A stretch of DNA of 45,989 bases, taken from assembly GCF_001418325.1 (NCBI RefSeq), contig NZ_LIPN01000365.1:1-45989 (forward strand). The letters run 5' to 3'. The notes under the pieces were generated by a model. That model was given only the letters and a program-made list of their open reading frames with translations. It did not search any database and was not told the DNA's origin. Origin of the DNA: Streptomyces atriruber. Lineage in GTDB: Bacteria; Actinomycetota; Actinomycetes; Streptomycetales; Streptomycetaceae. This document shows, in pieces, positions 1 to 8,394 of the stretch. The position numbers were made by a program, and so were the translations under genes. Within the stretch, counting starts at the first letter, position 1. Each line of letters begins with the position of its first letter.

Positions 1-8
1 GTTCAGGG

Positions 9-27
9 GCGGGCCGCAGGGGCCCGC
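9..27 (-). terminator. Weak hairpin downstream of pruA
   Basis: Seven-base-pair GC-only stem (positions 9-15 with 21-27) starting nine bases past the pruA stop codon. No U-run follows, as is usual in Streptomyces. Terminator role is inferred from position only. Confidence 0.4.
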
Positions 28-35
28 GGGGGGCG

Positions 36-1667
36 TCAGCCCATGTGCGGGTAGCCGTACTCGGTCGGCGGGACCAGCGTCTCCTTGATGGCGCGGGTCA
101 GCGTCCACCGCTGCAGGTTCTGCGGGGCACCGGCCTTGTCGTTGGTGCCGGAGGCGCGGCCGCCGCCGAAGGGCTGCTGGCCGACGACGGCGCCGGTCGA
201 CTTGTCGTTGATGTAGAAGTTGCCCGCGGCGTAGCGGAGCTTCTCCATCGTGTGCGCGGCCGCGGCACGGTCGTTGGAGATGACCGAACCGGTGAGCGCG
301 TAGTCAGAGGCCGACTCCATCTGCTCCAGCATGGCGTCGTACTGGTCGTCCTCGTAGACGTGGACGGCGAGGAACGGACCGAAGTACTCGGTCTTGAAGA
401 CCTCGTTCTCCGGGTCCGAGCACTCGACGACGGTCGGGCGCACGAAGTAGCCGACCGAGTCGTCGTAGGTGCCGCCCGCGACGATCGTGCAGGTCGCGTC
501 GGACTTGGCGCGGTCGATGGCCGCCTTGTTCTTGGCGAACGCGCGGTCGTCGATGACGGCGCCGATGAAGTTCGACAGGTCGGTGACGTCACCCATCTTG
601 ATGCCGTCGACCTCGGCCGCGAACTCCTCCTTGAACCCGTCGTTCCAGATGGAGGCCGGGATGTAGGCGCGCGAGGTCGCGGAGCACTTCTGGCCCTGGA
701 ACTCGAAGGATCCGCGGGTCAGCGCGGTCTTCAGGATCGCGCGGTCGGCGCTCGGGTGCGCGACGACGAAGTCCTTGCCGCCGGTCTCGCCGACCAGACG
801 CGGGTACGTGCGGTAGTTGGCGATGTTCTCGCCGACCGTCTTCCACAGGTGCTGGAAGGTCGGGGTCGAGCCGGTGAAGTGGATGCCGGCCAGGTCGCGG
901 TGGGTCAGGGCGACCTCGGAGACGGCGATGCCGTCACCGGTGACGAGGTTGATGACGCCCTTGGGCAGGCCCGCCTCCTCCAGGAGCTGCATGAGCAGCA
1001 CGGCGGCGTGGGTCTGCGTCGGGGACGGCTTCCACACGACCACGTTGCCCATCAGGGCCGGGGCGGTCGGCAGGTTGCCCGCGATGGCGGTGAAGTTGAA
1101 CGGCGTGATCGCGTAGACGAAGCCCTCGAGCGGGCGGTGGTCCAGCCGGTTCCAGACGCCGGTGGAGTTCGCCGGGGGCTGCTCGGCGAGCAGGTCACGG
1201 GCGTACTTCACGTTGAAGCGCCAGAAGTCGACGAGCTCACAGGGAGTGTCGATCTCGGCCTGCTGGGCGGTCTTCGACTGGCCGAGCATCGTGGAGGCGG
1301 CCAGCGTCTCGCGCCACGTGGTGGAAAGCAGCTCGGCGGCGCGCAGGATGATCGCGGCGCGGTCGTCGAAGGACATCGCGCGCCAGGCCGGGGCGGCCGC
1401 GAGGGCGGCGTCGACCGCGTCCTGGGCGTCCTGCTTGGTGGCGCCGCGGCCGGTGCCGATGACGGCCTGGTGGTTGTGCGGCTGCACGACCTGGAAGGGC
1501 TCGCCGCCACCGAGGCGCTTGACGCCACCGATGGTCATCGGCAGCTCGATGGGGTTCTCGGAGAGTTCCTTGAGCTTGGTCTCGAGGCGGGCACGCTCCG
1601 GGGAACCGGGGGCGTAGCCGTGCACCGGCTCGTTGACCGGCGCGGGGACCTGGGTCACAGCGTCCAT
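36..1667 (-). CDS. pruA: L-glutamate gamma-semialdehyde (P5C) dehydrogenase
   Basis: This 543-residue protein oxidises glutamate-gamma-semialdehyde (the open form of P5C) to glutamate with NAD+, the second step of proline breakdown, in the cytosol. It is a full-length aldehyde dehydrogenase. The general base lies in LVGETGGKD (Glu294) and the catalytic cysteine in FQGQKCSATSR (Cys328); the C-terminal FGGGRASGTNDKAG stretch is typical of the P5C dehydrogenase subgroup. The ATG at 1667 is preceded by AAGGAG at a spacing of about ten bases. It lies 41 bp downstream of the proline dehydrogenase gene on the same strand, so the two are very likely co-transcribed. The two activities are on separate polypeptides here, not fused as in proteobacterial PutA. 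Probable control is by the divergent PucR-type regulator. Confidence 0.95.
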   Translation of the reverse strand: MDAVTQVPAPVNEPVHGYAPGSPERARLETKLKELSENPIELPMTIGGVKRLGGGEPFQVVQPHNHQAVIGTGRGATKQDAQDAVDAALAAAPAWRAMSFDDRAAIILRAAELLSTTWRETLAASTMLGQSKTAQQAEIDTPCELVDFWRFNVKYARDLLAEQPPANSTGVWNRLDHRPLEGFVYAITPFNFTAIAGNLPTAPALMGNVVVWKPSPTQTHAAVLLMQLLEEAGLPKGVINLVTGDGIAVSEVALTHRDLAGIHFTGSTPTFQHLWKTVGENIANYRTYPRLVGETGGKDFVVAHPSADRAILKTALTRGSFEFQGQKCSATSRAYIPASIWNDGFKEEFAAEVDGIKMGDVTDLSNFIGAVIDDRAFAKNKAAIDRAKSDATCTIVAGGTYDDSVGYFVRPTVVECSDPENEVFKTEYFGPFLAVHVYEDDQYDAMLEQMESASDYALTGSVISNDRAAAAHTMEKLRYAAGNFYINDKSTGAVVGQQPFGGGRASGTNDKAGAPQNLQRWTLTRAIKETLVPPTEYGYPHMG

Positions 1668-1708
1668 GAGTTCCGTATCTCCTTAAGGGGGGTCGGGGGA
1701 AAGGGAGC

Positions 1709-2635
1709 TCAGCCCTTGGTGAGGATGGAGCGGCCGAAGAAGAGCAGGTTCGCCGGCTTCTCCGCGAGACGGCGCATGAAGTAGCCGTACCAGTCGGTGC
1801 CGTAGGCGGTGTACACCCGCATCCGGTGGCCCTCCGCGGCGAGCCGCAGGTGCTCGTCGCTGCGGATGCCGTAGAGCATCTGGAATTCGTACTCGTCCAG
1901 TTTGCGCCCCGCGCGCCGCGCGAGCTCCTGCGCGATGGCGATCAGGCGCGGGTCGTGGGACCCGATCATCGGGTACCCGTCGCTCTCCATCAGGATGCGC
2001 ACGATGCGGACGTACGCCTTGTCGATCTCCGCCTTGTCCTGGTACGCGACCTCGGCGGGCTCCTTGTAGGCGCCCTTCACGATGCGTACGCGGCTGCCGG
2101 CGGCGGCCAGGCGGCGGGCGTCGTCCTCGGTGCGGAAGAGGTAGGACTGGATGACGCAGCCGGTCTGCGGGAAGTCCTTCCGCAGCTCCTCGTGGATGGC
2201 GAACATCGAGTCGAGGGTGGTGTGGTCCTCGGCGTCCAGGGTGACCGTGGTGCCGATGGCCGCGGCGGCCTCGACGACGGGGCGCACATTGCTCAGCGCG
2301 AGCTCGTGGCCGCCCTCCAGCGCCTGGCCGAACATCGACAGCTTCACGGACATCTCGGCCTTGGTCCCGAGCCCGAGGTCCTTCAGGCGCTCGATGAGCT
2401 CCAGATAGGCGTCGCGGGCGGCGTGGGACTGCTCGACGGTGGTGATGTCCTCGCCCACCACGTCGAGGGTGACCTCAAGGCCCTTGTCGGCGGCGTCGGC
2501 GACGATCGGGACGACCTGGTCGACCCCCTCACCGGCGATGAACCGGGCGACGACCTGCTTGGTGCCGGGGGCCGCCGAGACAAAACGGCGCATCTTGTCG
2601 CTGCGCGACGCGGCGAGGATCACGGGACCCAGCAC
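1709..2635 (-). CDS. Proline dehydrogenase (monofunctional)
   Basis: A 308-residue FAD-dependent proline dehydrogenase that oxidises proline to P5C, the first step of proline catabolism, probably passing electrons to the quinone pool. The family signatures are visible near the C-terminus: YEFQMLYGIR and the RVYTAYGTDWYGYFMRRLAEKPAN block containing the substrate-binding Arg-Arg pair. Length fits the short monofunctional class found in actinobacteria and Deinococcus-Thermus. I chose the GTG at 2635 because a GGAGG sits six bases upstream and the protein then begins VLGPVILAASRSDKMRR, like relatives; an ATG at 2671 would add twelve residues with no ribosome site. It is first in a two-gene operon with pruA. 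The mycobacterial orthologue is called pruB; I leave the symbol open. Confidence 0.92.
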   Translation of the reverse strand: MLGPVILAASRSDKMRRFVSAAPGTKQVVARFIAGEGVDQVVPIVADAADKGLEVTLDVVGEDITTVEQSHAARDAYLELIERLKDLGLGTKAEMSVKLSMFGQALEGGHELALSNVRPVVEAAAAIGTTVTLDAEDHTTLDSMFAIHEELRKDFPQTGCVIQSYLFRTEDDARRLAAAGSRVRIVKGAYKEPAEVAYQDKAEIDKAYVRIVRILMESDGYPMIGSHDPRLIAIAQELARRAGRKLDEYEFQMLYGIRSDEHLRLAAEGHRMRVYTAYGTDWYGYFMRRLAEKPANLLFFGRSILTKG

Positions 2636-2710
2636 GGGGCACCTCCACGGGTGTACGAAATCGGGGGCCATACCGACATAGCCCTACACGGAGGGAATGC
2701 GGCGGTACGG

Positions 2711-2818
2711 CACGGAGAACCACCGTGAAATTTAAGGATCCACCCGAACGTGAGCCATCGACAGCTGTCACGCATCCGTGCCCTGGATCTCAGACAAATG
2801 TCTGAAGAATGTCCAGGG
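2711..2818. promoter_or_regulatory. Divergent put/PucR control region with strong dyads
   Basis: The 201-bp gap between proline dehydrogenase and the PucR-type gene holds several inverted repeats. The strongest is at 2781-2818: an inner TCAGACA-AA-TGTCTGA (2790-2805) enclosed by CCCTGGA/TCCAGGG (2781-2787 and 2812-2818). A perfect GACAGCTGTC lies at 2760-2769, and CACGG/CCGTG arms at 2711-2725. The nested dyad ends 18 bp before the regulator start codon, where an autoregulatory operator would sit. Binding by the PucR protein is inference. Confidence 0.5.
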
Positions 2819-2836
2819 CCGCGCGAGAATGGGGTC

Positions 2837-3997
2837 ATGAAGGGCGATTACCAAGAACTGGTCGACGAGATCTCGGCGCTGCTCGGCGCCCCCGCGACCC
2901 TGGAGAACCGGGATTTCGAGCTGATCGCCTTCGGCGCGCACGACGGCGGGGGCGACAGCGGCTTCGACGCGAGCGTCCTCGACCCGGTCAGGACCCGGTC
3001 GATCCTCACCCGCCGGTCCACGTCCGAGGTCCGCTCCTGGTTCGAGAGCTTCGGCATCACCCGCGCCACGGCCCCGGTCCGCATCCCGCCCACCCCGGAG
3101 GCGGGCGTCCACCGCGGCCGCATCTGCCTGCCCGTCCGCCATCGGGGCTTCGCCCTCGGATACGTGTGGCTGCTGGACGGCGAGCCGGGCCCGAGCGATC
3201 AGCAGCTGACCGCCGCCATGGAGGTGGCCACCCGGATCGGCGCGCTGCTCGCCGACGAGGCGCAGGCGGGCGCCGACCTGACCCGGGAGTTCCGGGCGGT
3301 CCTGACGGCCGAGCGCGGCTGGCAACGCGACATGGCGGTGGCGGCCCTGCGCACGGCGCTCGGCTCGCGCGCCGACGGCCTGCACGCGGTGGTGTGCGTC
3401 GCCCCCTGGCGCTCCGCGGACCCGGACGACGCCCCGGCGGCCCGTACGGTGCCGGGCGCGGCGGCGGTGTGCACGGTGCCGTGGGGCACCACCGCGCAGT
3501 CCCTCGCGGCGCTGGTGCGGCTGCGCTCGGCCGACGCGCTGTCGCCCGCGCACACGGCGGCGTCGCGCCTCCTGGACGCCGCGCCGGGCGCCGCGGCCGG
3601 CATCGCGGGGGCCCGGCACGGCCTGGAGGACCTGGGTGCGGCCTGGTGGGAGGCGTCGGGGGCGGCGCGCGCGGCGCTGGCCGAGCGGCGCTTCGGCCCG
3701 GTGGCCCAGTGGTCGGACGTCGGCCCCTACCGCCTGCTGACCGCGCTGCCCCCGGAGGCGGCGCACGACCCCGTGGGCAGGCAGCTCCTCGGCCCCGCCC
3801 ACCGCGAACTGACCCGCACCGCGGAGGTGTTCCTCGACTGCGCGGGCCAGGCGGGCCGCGCGGCGGCCGAGTTGGGCATCCACCGCCAGACGCTCTACTA
3901 CCGGCTCTCGCGCGTGGAGCAGCTCACCGGCCTCGATCTGGACGAGGGCGAGGACCGGCTGCTGCTGCACATGGTCCTGAAGTCGTCACGACTGTAA
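2837..3997 (+). CDS. PucR-family transcriptional regulator, probable regulator of proline catabolism
   Basis: A 386-residue regulator. The C-terminal part (about residues 325-380, containing AAAELGIHRQTLYYRLSRVE and the downstream TGLDLDEGEDR) matches the PucR-type helix-turn-helix that ends this family. The N-terminal half looks like a GAF-like or sensory region: it includes PVRHRGFALGYVWLLDGEPG. Regulators of this type commonly sit beside the catabolic genes they control; here it is divergent from proline dehydrogenase-pruA, so a role as the proline- or P5C-responsive activator is a good inference, though no effector can be read from sequence. The start was set at the ATG at 2837 because that is where similarity-like structure begins; an upstream in-frame ATG at 2750 would run through the nested palindrome at 2781-2818. 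Shine-Dalgarno is weak. Confidence 0.85.
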   Translation: MKGDYQELVDEISALLGAPATLENRDFELIAFGAHDGGGDSGFDASVLDPVRTRSILTRRSTSEVRSWFESFGITRATAPVRIPPTPEAGVHRGRICLPVRHRGFALGYVWLLDGEPGPSDQQLTAAMEVATRIGALLADEAQAGADLTREFRAVLTAERGWQRDMAVAALRTALGSRADGLHAVVCVAPWRSADPDDAPAARTVPGAAAVCTVPWGTTAQSLAALVRLRSADALSPAHTAASRLLDAAPGAAAGIAGARHGLEDLGAAWWEASGAARAALAERRFGPVAQWSDVGPYRLLTALPPEAAHDPVGRQLLGPAHRELTRTAEVFLDCAGQAGRAAAELGIHRQTLYYRLSRVEQLTGLDLDEGEDRLLLHMVLKSSRL

Positions 3998-4094
3998 GCA
4001 CCGGGCAACGAACGATTACGGCCATGATCGTGGGGCGGTACGGTTCTCGGCGTCCGAACATCCGTCCCCCCACGCATGGGAGAACGAACACCTC

Positions 4095-4445
4095 ATGAAG
4101 TTCAGGCTGTTGGCCCCCGCGGTCGCCTTCTCCGCCGTCGCCCTCGTCGGCACCACCCTCGCCACCGGCGGCACCGCCGTCGCCGCGTCGAAGCCCGACT
4201 GCTCCCGGCAGATCGTCAACGTCCCCGCCAAGGAAGCGGTGAAGGTGCGCACCCACGCCAAGGTGAGCGCCACCGCCGTCAGCCAGTGGAACAAGGGCAA
4301 GAAGGGCAGTCTCTGCAACGACGGCCACTTCTACACGGGCCAGAAGTACAAGCTGTGCGGCAAGACCAGCACCAAGTGGCTGTACGGCAGCGAGTTCAAC
4401 AAGAAGCGGGGCTGGATCCCCGCCGCCTGCATCAAGTGGTCGTAA
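4095..4445 (+). CDS. Small secreted protein, SH3-like
   Basis: A 116-residue exported protein. Residues 1-31 form a classical signal peptide (MKFRLLAPAVAF, a hydrophobic stretch, then AVA followed by AS as probable cleavage site). The mature part is about 85 residues, basic, with four cysteines (DCSR, LCND, LCGK, ACIK) that could form two disulfides, and motifs such as VKVRTHAKVSATAV and GWIPAACIKW that resemble bacterial SH3-type domains found in small Streptomyces secreted proteins. A GGGAG lies about eleven bases before the ATG. It stands alone between the PucR gene and the convergent TetR gene. Function is unknown; such domains often bind cell wall or surface ligands, but no enzyme domain is attached. 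Confidence 0.8.
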   Translation: MKFRLLAPAVAFSAVALVGTTLATGGTAVAASKPDCSRQIVNVPAKEAVKVRTHAKVSATAVSQWNKGKKGSLCNDGHFYTGQKYKLCGKTSTKWLYGSEFNKKRGWIPAACIKWS

Positions 4446-4466
4446 CCACGTAGGCACCACCGCCCC

Positions 4467-4495
4467 GAGGCCGGTCCGCACCGCGGGCCGGCCTC
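4467..4495. terminator. Bidirectional terminator between the SH3-like gene and tetR
   Basis: GAGGCCGG (4467-4474) pairs with CCGGCCTC (4488-4495), with a further CCGC/GCGG pairing inside. It lies in the convergent gap and touches the stop codon of the TetR gene, so it could serve both genes. Confidence 0.6.
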
Positions 4496-5078
4496 AGCCG
4501 GTCCCGGCCGCCCGGTCCAGCACGCGCCGCAGCCCCTCGGTGAGCTGCTCGGCCGTCGTCGCCGATTCCGGGTCGAAGAGCCACTGCACCATCAAGCCGT
4601 TGAGGAGCGTGGTGTAGAAACGGCCCTCGCTCTCCACGAGGTCCTCGGGGAGCTCGCTCTCCTCGATGCCGGTGAACAGCGCGGCGAGCCCGGCGGCCCC
4701 CTCCTTCTGCGCCCCGATCAGCAACTCCCGGATACCGGCCAGGCGTTCGCCCTGCGTGATGACCTCGAGCGTCATCATCCAGATGGGACGCATCTCGGGA
4801 ACCGAGCGGATGATGTTGCCCCACACCCGCGCGAAGCGCTCCAGGACGTCCTCGTCGGCGTCCGCCTCGGTCCGCGCCCCCTCGAAGTCGGTCCCCAGCG
4901 GCTCGATGAGCGCGATGTACGCCTCCACCAGCAGCGCGTCCTTGGACCCGTAGTGGTAGCCGATGGACCCGAGGTTGGTCCCCGACTCCTTGACGATGTC
5001 GCGGGCCGTCGTGCGCACGAAGCCCTTCTCCAGCAGGCAGCGCTTCGCGCCTTCGAGCAGATCCTCACGGTGTCCCAT
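4494..5078 (-). CDS. TetR-family repressor, divergent from the MFS pump
   Basis: A 194-residue TetR-family regulator. Residues about 1-55 form the DNA-binding helix-turn-helix (ending TTARDIVKESGTNLGSIGYHYGSKDALLVEAY, with the usual GSIGYHYGSKD recognition-helix region). The remaining 140 residues are the ligand-binding/dimerisation domain, which is variable in the family. It is transcribed away from the 14-TM efflux gene, the standard local repressor-pump arrangement, so it probably represses the pump and itself until a toxic ligand binds. I chose the ATG at 5078 over an in-frame GTG at 5087, since AGGG is then nine bases upstream; the difference is three residues. The ligand cannot be predicted. 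Confidence 0.9.
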   Translation of the reverse strand: MGHREDLLEGAKRCLLEKGFVRTTARDIVKESGTNLGSIGYHYGSKDALLVEAYIALIEPLGTDFEGARTEADADEDVLERFARVWGNIIRSVPEMRPIWMMTLEVITQGERLAGIRELLIGAQKEGAAGLAALFTGIEESELPEDLVESEGRFYTTLLNGLMVQWLFDPESATTAEQLTEGLRRVLDRAAGTG

Positions 5079-5101
5079 GCGAGGCACCCTACGCCGGACC
5101 C

Positions 5102-5178
5102 ATACGAGCGTCCTATACCGATGTTTTACACAGTCGATCCATACGCTCGTACTAGACAGCCGTATAAGACGTCCGTAC
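5102..5178. promoter_or_regulatory. Divergent tetR/MFS promoter-operator
   Basis: A pump -10 candidate TATAAG is at 5163-5168 and a tetR -10 candidate, read on the minus strand as TATAGG, at 5112-5117. TACGAGCGT (5103-5111) and its inverted copy ACGCTCGTA (5143-5151) flank the core. CGTAC/T recurs with an exact 13-bp step at 5148, 5161 and 5174, overlapping the pump -10. These repeats are natural candidates for TetR binding. No clear -35 boxes accompany either -10. Confidence 0.5.
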
Positions 5179-5188
5179 AGTCCTCGGC

Positions 5189-6730
5189 ATGCAGACGAAC
5201 CCCCGCGCCACCCGCAAGGAATGGACCGCCTTCGCCGTCCTGATGCTCCCGCTGCTCCTGGTCTCGATGGACGTCTCCGTCCTCTACTTCGCCATCCCCG
5301 AGATCAGCGCCGACCTGGAGCCCAGCGCCACCCAACAGCTCTGGATCTTCGACATCTACGCCTTCGTGCTCGCCGGACTCCTGATGACGATGGGCGCGGT
5401 CGGCGACCGCATCGGCCGCCGCAGGCTCCTCCTGCTCGGCGCCACCGCCTTCGGCGCCGCATCGCTGGTCGCCGCGTACGCGAACAGCGCCGAGACCCTG
5501 ATCGCGGCCCGCGCGGTCCTCGGCATCGGCGGCGCGACCCTCATGCCGTCCACGCTGGCGCTCGTGCGCACCCTGTTCCGCGACGCCGGGCAGCGCGCGA
5601 AGGCGATCGGCATCTGGCAGGGCGTGCTGGTGGCCGGCATCGCACTCGGCTCGGTGCTGAGCGGCGTCCTCGTCGAGTTCTTCTGGTGGGGCTCGGTCTT
5701 CCTGGTCAACCTGCCCGCGATGGTGCTGCTCCTGGTCCTCGCGCCGCTGCTGATCCCGGAGTCCGGGGACCCGCGGCCCGGCCGCTTCGACCTGCTGAGC
5801 GTGCCGCTGTCGATGGCCGCCGTGCTGCCGCTCGTGTGGGGCCTCAAGGAGATGCCCGCCGAGGGCATCGAACTCCCCTACGTCGTGTCCGTCGCCGTCG
5901 GCCTCGTCTTCACCGCACTCTTCGTGCTCCGCCAGCGCACCGCCGCGTCACCGATGATCTCGCCGGACCTGTTCCGCGGCCGCGCCTTCGGTGCCGCCGT
6001 CTCGCTGAACCTCGTCTCCTCGCTGACGATGATGGGTTCGGCGTACTTCACCACGCAGTATCTGCAGTCCGTGCTCGGCAAGAGCGCGCTGGAGGCCGCG
6101 CTGTGGGCGCTGCTGCCCTCGGTCCTCATCGGCTTCGCCGCCCCCGTCGCCACGGCGCTCGTGCAGCGCGGCATGGACCGCGCCCACGTCGTCGCCACCG
6201 GTTTCGCCGTCTCCGCCTGCGGCTACGGCCTGCTCGCGCTGACCGGCACCTCGTCCCTCTGGCTGGTGCTGGCCGGGGCGGGCGTGCTGGCCTGCGGCGC
6301 CGTCATCGTCAGCTCGCAACTCACCGACCTGGCGCTCGGCGCGGCCCCGGCGGAGAAGGCCGGCACGGCGGCCTCGCTGCTGGAGACGGGGCAGGAGTTC
6401 GGCGGCGCGATGGGCATGGCGCTGCTCGGCTCCATCGGCAACACGGTCTATCAGAGCCGGATCCCGGACTCGGCTCCGGCCGAGGCCCGCGAGACCCTGA
6501 CGGGCGCGGTGGCGGTGGCCGGACACCTCCCGTCCCGCGCGGCGGACGCCCTCCTGGCCACGGCCCGGGAGGCCTTCACCACCGGTATGCACGTCGCGGC
6601 CCTGACGGGAGCGGTCCTGCTGCTCGGGGCGGCGGCGCTGGCGGCGGTGGCGCTGCGAGGTGTTCCCACGGGTGTCCGGGCGCAGCAGAACGCCGAACGG
6701 GTGGAAAGTTCCAGCCCGTCCGGCGTTTGA
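5189..6730 (+). CDS. MFS drug-efflux transporter, DHA2 (14-TM) type
   Basis: A 513-residue inner-membrane proton antiporter of the major facilitator superfamily. Signatures include the opening KEWTAFAVLMLPLLLVSMDVSVLYFAIPEIS, motif A in the 2-3 loop (GAVGDRIGRRRLLLLG), the LGIGGATLMPSTLALVRTLF stretch of TM4, and GQEFGGAMGMALLGSIG in the C-terminal half. Length and the number of hydrophobic segments fit the 14-helix DHA2 class (relatives of QacA and SmvA), which export lipophilic cations and other toxic compounds. The start has no obvious Shine-Dalgarno and lies only about 14 nt after the expected transcription start, so a near-leaderless message is likely. It is divergent from its probable TetR repressor. 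Its last codons and stop lie inside a sequence that recurs between Streptomyces genes (see the repeat entry). Confidence 0.92.
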   Translation: MQTNPRATRKEWTAFAVLMLPLLLVSMDVSVLYFAIPEISADLEPSATQQLWIFDIYAFVLAGLLMTMGAVGDRIGRRRLLLLGATAFGAASLVAAYANSAETLIAARAVLGIGGATLMPSTLALVRTLFRDAGQRAKAIGIWQGVLVAGIALGSVLSGVLVEFFWWGSVFLVNLPAMVLLLVLAPLLIPESGDPRPGRFDLLSVPLSMAAVLPLVWGLKEMPAEGIELPYVVSVAVGLVFTALFVLRQRTAASPMISPDLFRGRAFGAAVSLNLVSSLTMMGSAYFTTQYLQSVLGKSALEAALWALLPSVLIGFAAPVATALVQRGMDRAHVVATGFAVSACGYGLLALTGTSSLWLVLAGAGVLACGAVIVSSQLTDLALGAAPAEKAGTAASLLETGQEFGGAMGMALLGSIGNTVYQSRIPDSAPAEARETLTGAVAVAGHLPSRAADALLATAREAFTTGMHVAALTGAVLLLGAAALAAVALRGVPTGVRAQQNAERVESSSPSGV

Positions 6731-6752
6731 GGACGAACCCGGCGAAGCCGGT
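6711..6752. repeat. Streptomyces-type intergenic repeat spanning the pump stop codon
   Basis: The stretch beginning CAGCCCGTCCGGCGTTTGAG and continuing GACGAACCCGGCGAAGCCGG is one I recognise, from memory, as a motif recurring after genes in many Streptomyces genomes. Here it supplies the last six codons (SSPSGV) and the TGA of the transporter, and its CCGGC-GAA-GCCGG stem (6739-6751) can act as a terminator between the convergent pump and serA genes. Only one copy is in this window. Confidence 0.5.
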
Positions 6753-6789
6753 GATCTATGGCAACCGGAGCCGCCGCCCGGCAGAACCC

Positions 6790-8394
6790 CTAGTCCGTGA
6801 GGTCGACCGCACGCGCGGACTCCGCCCCGATCTCCTCGGAGAGCTCGTTCAGCACCGCCTGCGACACCGTGTCGTCCACGGTGAGGACGGCCAGCGCCTC
6901 CCCGCCCACGGCAGCGCGGGCGACCTGCATGCCCGCGATGTTGATGCCCGCCTCGCCGAGGACACGGCCGACCGTGCCGACGACGCCCGGACGGTCCGCG
7001 TACCGCAGGACGACCATGTGGTCGGCGAGCGCCAGGTCCACGTCGTACTCACCGATGGAGACGATCTTCTGGAGGTGCTTGGGGCCTGCCAGCGTGCCGG
7101 AGACCGCGATCTCCTCGCCGCCGGAGAGCGTGCCGCGCACGGTGACCACATTGCGGTGGTCGGGCGACTCGGAGCTCGTGGTCAGGCGGACCTCTACACC
7201 GCGCTCCTGGGCGAACAGCGGCGCGTTCACGTACGACACGGTCTCGTCGACGACGTCCTCGAACACGCCCTTCAGCGCGGACAGTTCGAGCACCTTCACG
7301 TCGTGCTGGGTGATCTCGCCGTACACCTCGACGTCGAGGCGGGCCGCGACCTCCTGGGCGAGCGCGGTGAAGATCCGGCCGAGCTTCTCGGCCAGCGGCA
7401 GACCGGGACGCACGTCCTCGGCGATGACACCGCCCTGCACGTTCACCGCGTCCGGCACGAGCTCACCGGCGAGGGCGAGGCGCACCGACTTGGCGACGGC
7501 GATGCCCGCCTTCTCCTGCGCCTCGTCCGTGGAGGCGCCGAGGTGCGGGGTGCAGACGACCTGGTCGAACTGGAAGAGCGGGGAGTCCGTGCAGGGCTCC
7601 TTCGCGTACACGTCCAGACCGGCGCCCGCGACGCGGCCCTCCTTGAGGGCGGAGTGCAGCGCCTCCTCGTCGACGATCCCGCCGCGCGCGGCGTTCACGA
7701 TGCGGACGGTCGGCTTGACCTTGTGCAGCGCCTCGTCACCGATGAGACCGAGGGTCTCGGGCGTCTTGGGCAGGTGCACGGTGATGAAGTCCGAGACTTC
7801 CAGCAGCTCGTCCAGCGAGAGGACCTTCACGCCCATCTGGGCGGCGCGCGCGGGCTGCACGTACGGGTCGTAGGCCACGACCTTCATGCCGAAGGCGCTC
7901 ATGCGCTGCGCGACGAGGGCGCCGATGCGGCCGAGGCCGACGACGCCGAGGGTCTTCTCGGCCAGCTCGACGCCCGTGTACTTGGAGCGCTTCCACTCGC
8001 TGTTCTTCAGGGCGGTGTTGGCCTGGGGGATGTTGCGCGCGGTGGCCAGGAGCAGGCCGCAGGCGAGCTCGGCGGCCGTGACGATGTTCGAGGTCGGGGC
8101 GTTCACGACCATCACGCCGGCCTTGGTGGCGGCGGACACGTCCACGTTGTCCAGACCGACGCCCGCGCGGGCGACGACCTTCAGCTTCTTGGCGGCGGCG
8201 ATGGCCTCGGCGTCGACCTTGGTGGCGGAGCGCACCAGGATCGCGTCGACGTCGGCGATGGCGGGCAGCAGCTCGGCTCGGTCCGCGCCGTTGCACTGGC
8301 GGATCTCGAAGTCCGGCCCCAGGGCGTCGACAGTGGCGGGCGACAGCTCTTCAGCGATGAGTACGACGGGTTTGCCGGTGGCAGCAGTGCTCAC
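6790..8394 (-). CDS. serA: D-3-phosphoglycerate dehydrogenase
   Basis: A 534-residue cytosolic enzyme oxidising 3-phosphoglycerate to phosphohydroxypyruvate with NAD+, the committed step of serine synthesis. It is the long (type 1) form with substrate and nucleotide domains (VVARAGVGLDNVD; the NAD site LGVVGLGRIGALVAQRM; catalytic Arg in NAARGGIVDEEAL; His in TPHLGASTDEAQ), an intervening substrate-binding domain, and a C-terminal ACT domain beginning near HMVVLRYADRPGVVGTVGRVLGEAGINIAGMQV, where serine inhibits in this family. The GTG at 8394 has GAGG six bases upstream; the in-frame GTG at 8406 would add four residues. It is downstream of ilvC on the same strand but separated by a 16-bp-stem terminator, so probably has its own promoter. 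Confidence 0.96.
   Translation of the reverse strand: MSTAATGKPVVLIAEELSPATVDALGPDFEIRQCNGADRAELLPAIADVDAILVRSATKVDAEAIAAAKKLKVVARAGVGLDNVDVSAATKAGVMVVNAPTSNIVTAAELACGLLLATARNIPQANTALKNSEWKRSKYTGVELAEKTLGVVGLGRIGALVAQRMSAFGMKVVAYDPYVQPARAAQMGVKVLSLDELLEVSDFITVHLPKTPETLGLIGDEALHKVKPTVRIVNAARGGIVDEEALHSALKEGRVAGAGLDVYAKEPCTDSPLFQFDQVVCTPHLGASTDEAQEKAGIAVAKSVRLALAGELVPDAVNVQGGVIAEDVRPGLPLAEKLGRIFTALAQEVAARLDVEVYGEITQHDVKVLELSALKGVFEDVVDETVSYVNAPLFAQERGVEVRLTTSSESPDHRNVVTVRGTLSGGEEIAVSGTLAGPKHLQKIVSIGEYDVDLALADHMVVLRYADRPGVVGTVGRVLGEAGINIAGMQVARAAVGGEALAVLTVDDTVSQAVLNELSEEIGAESARAVDLTD

Noticed and set aside
45..1784. Long plus-strand frame opposite pruA
   Set aside because: Shadow of a conserved enzyme with intact catalytic residues on the other strand.
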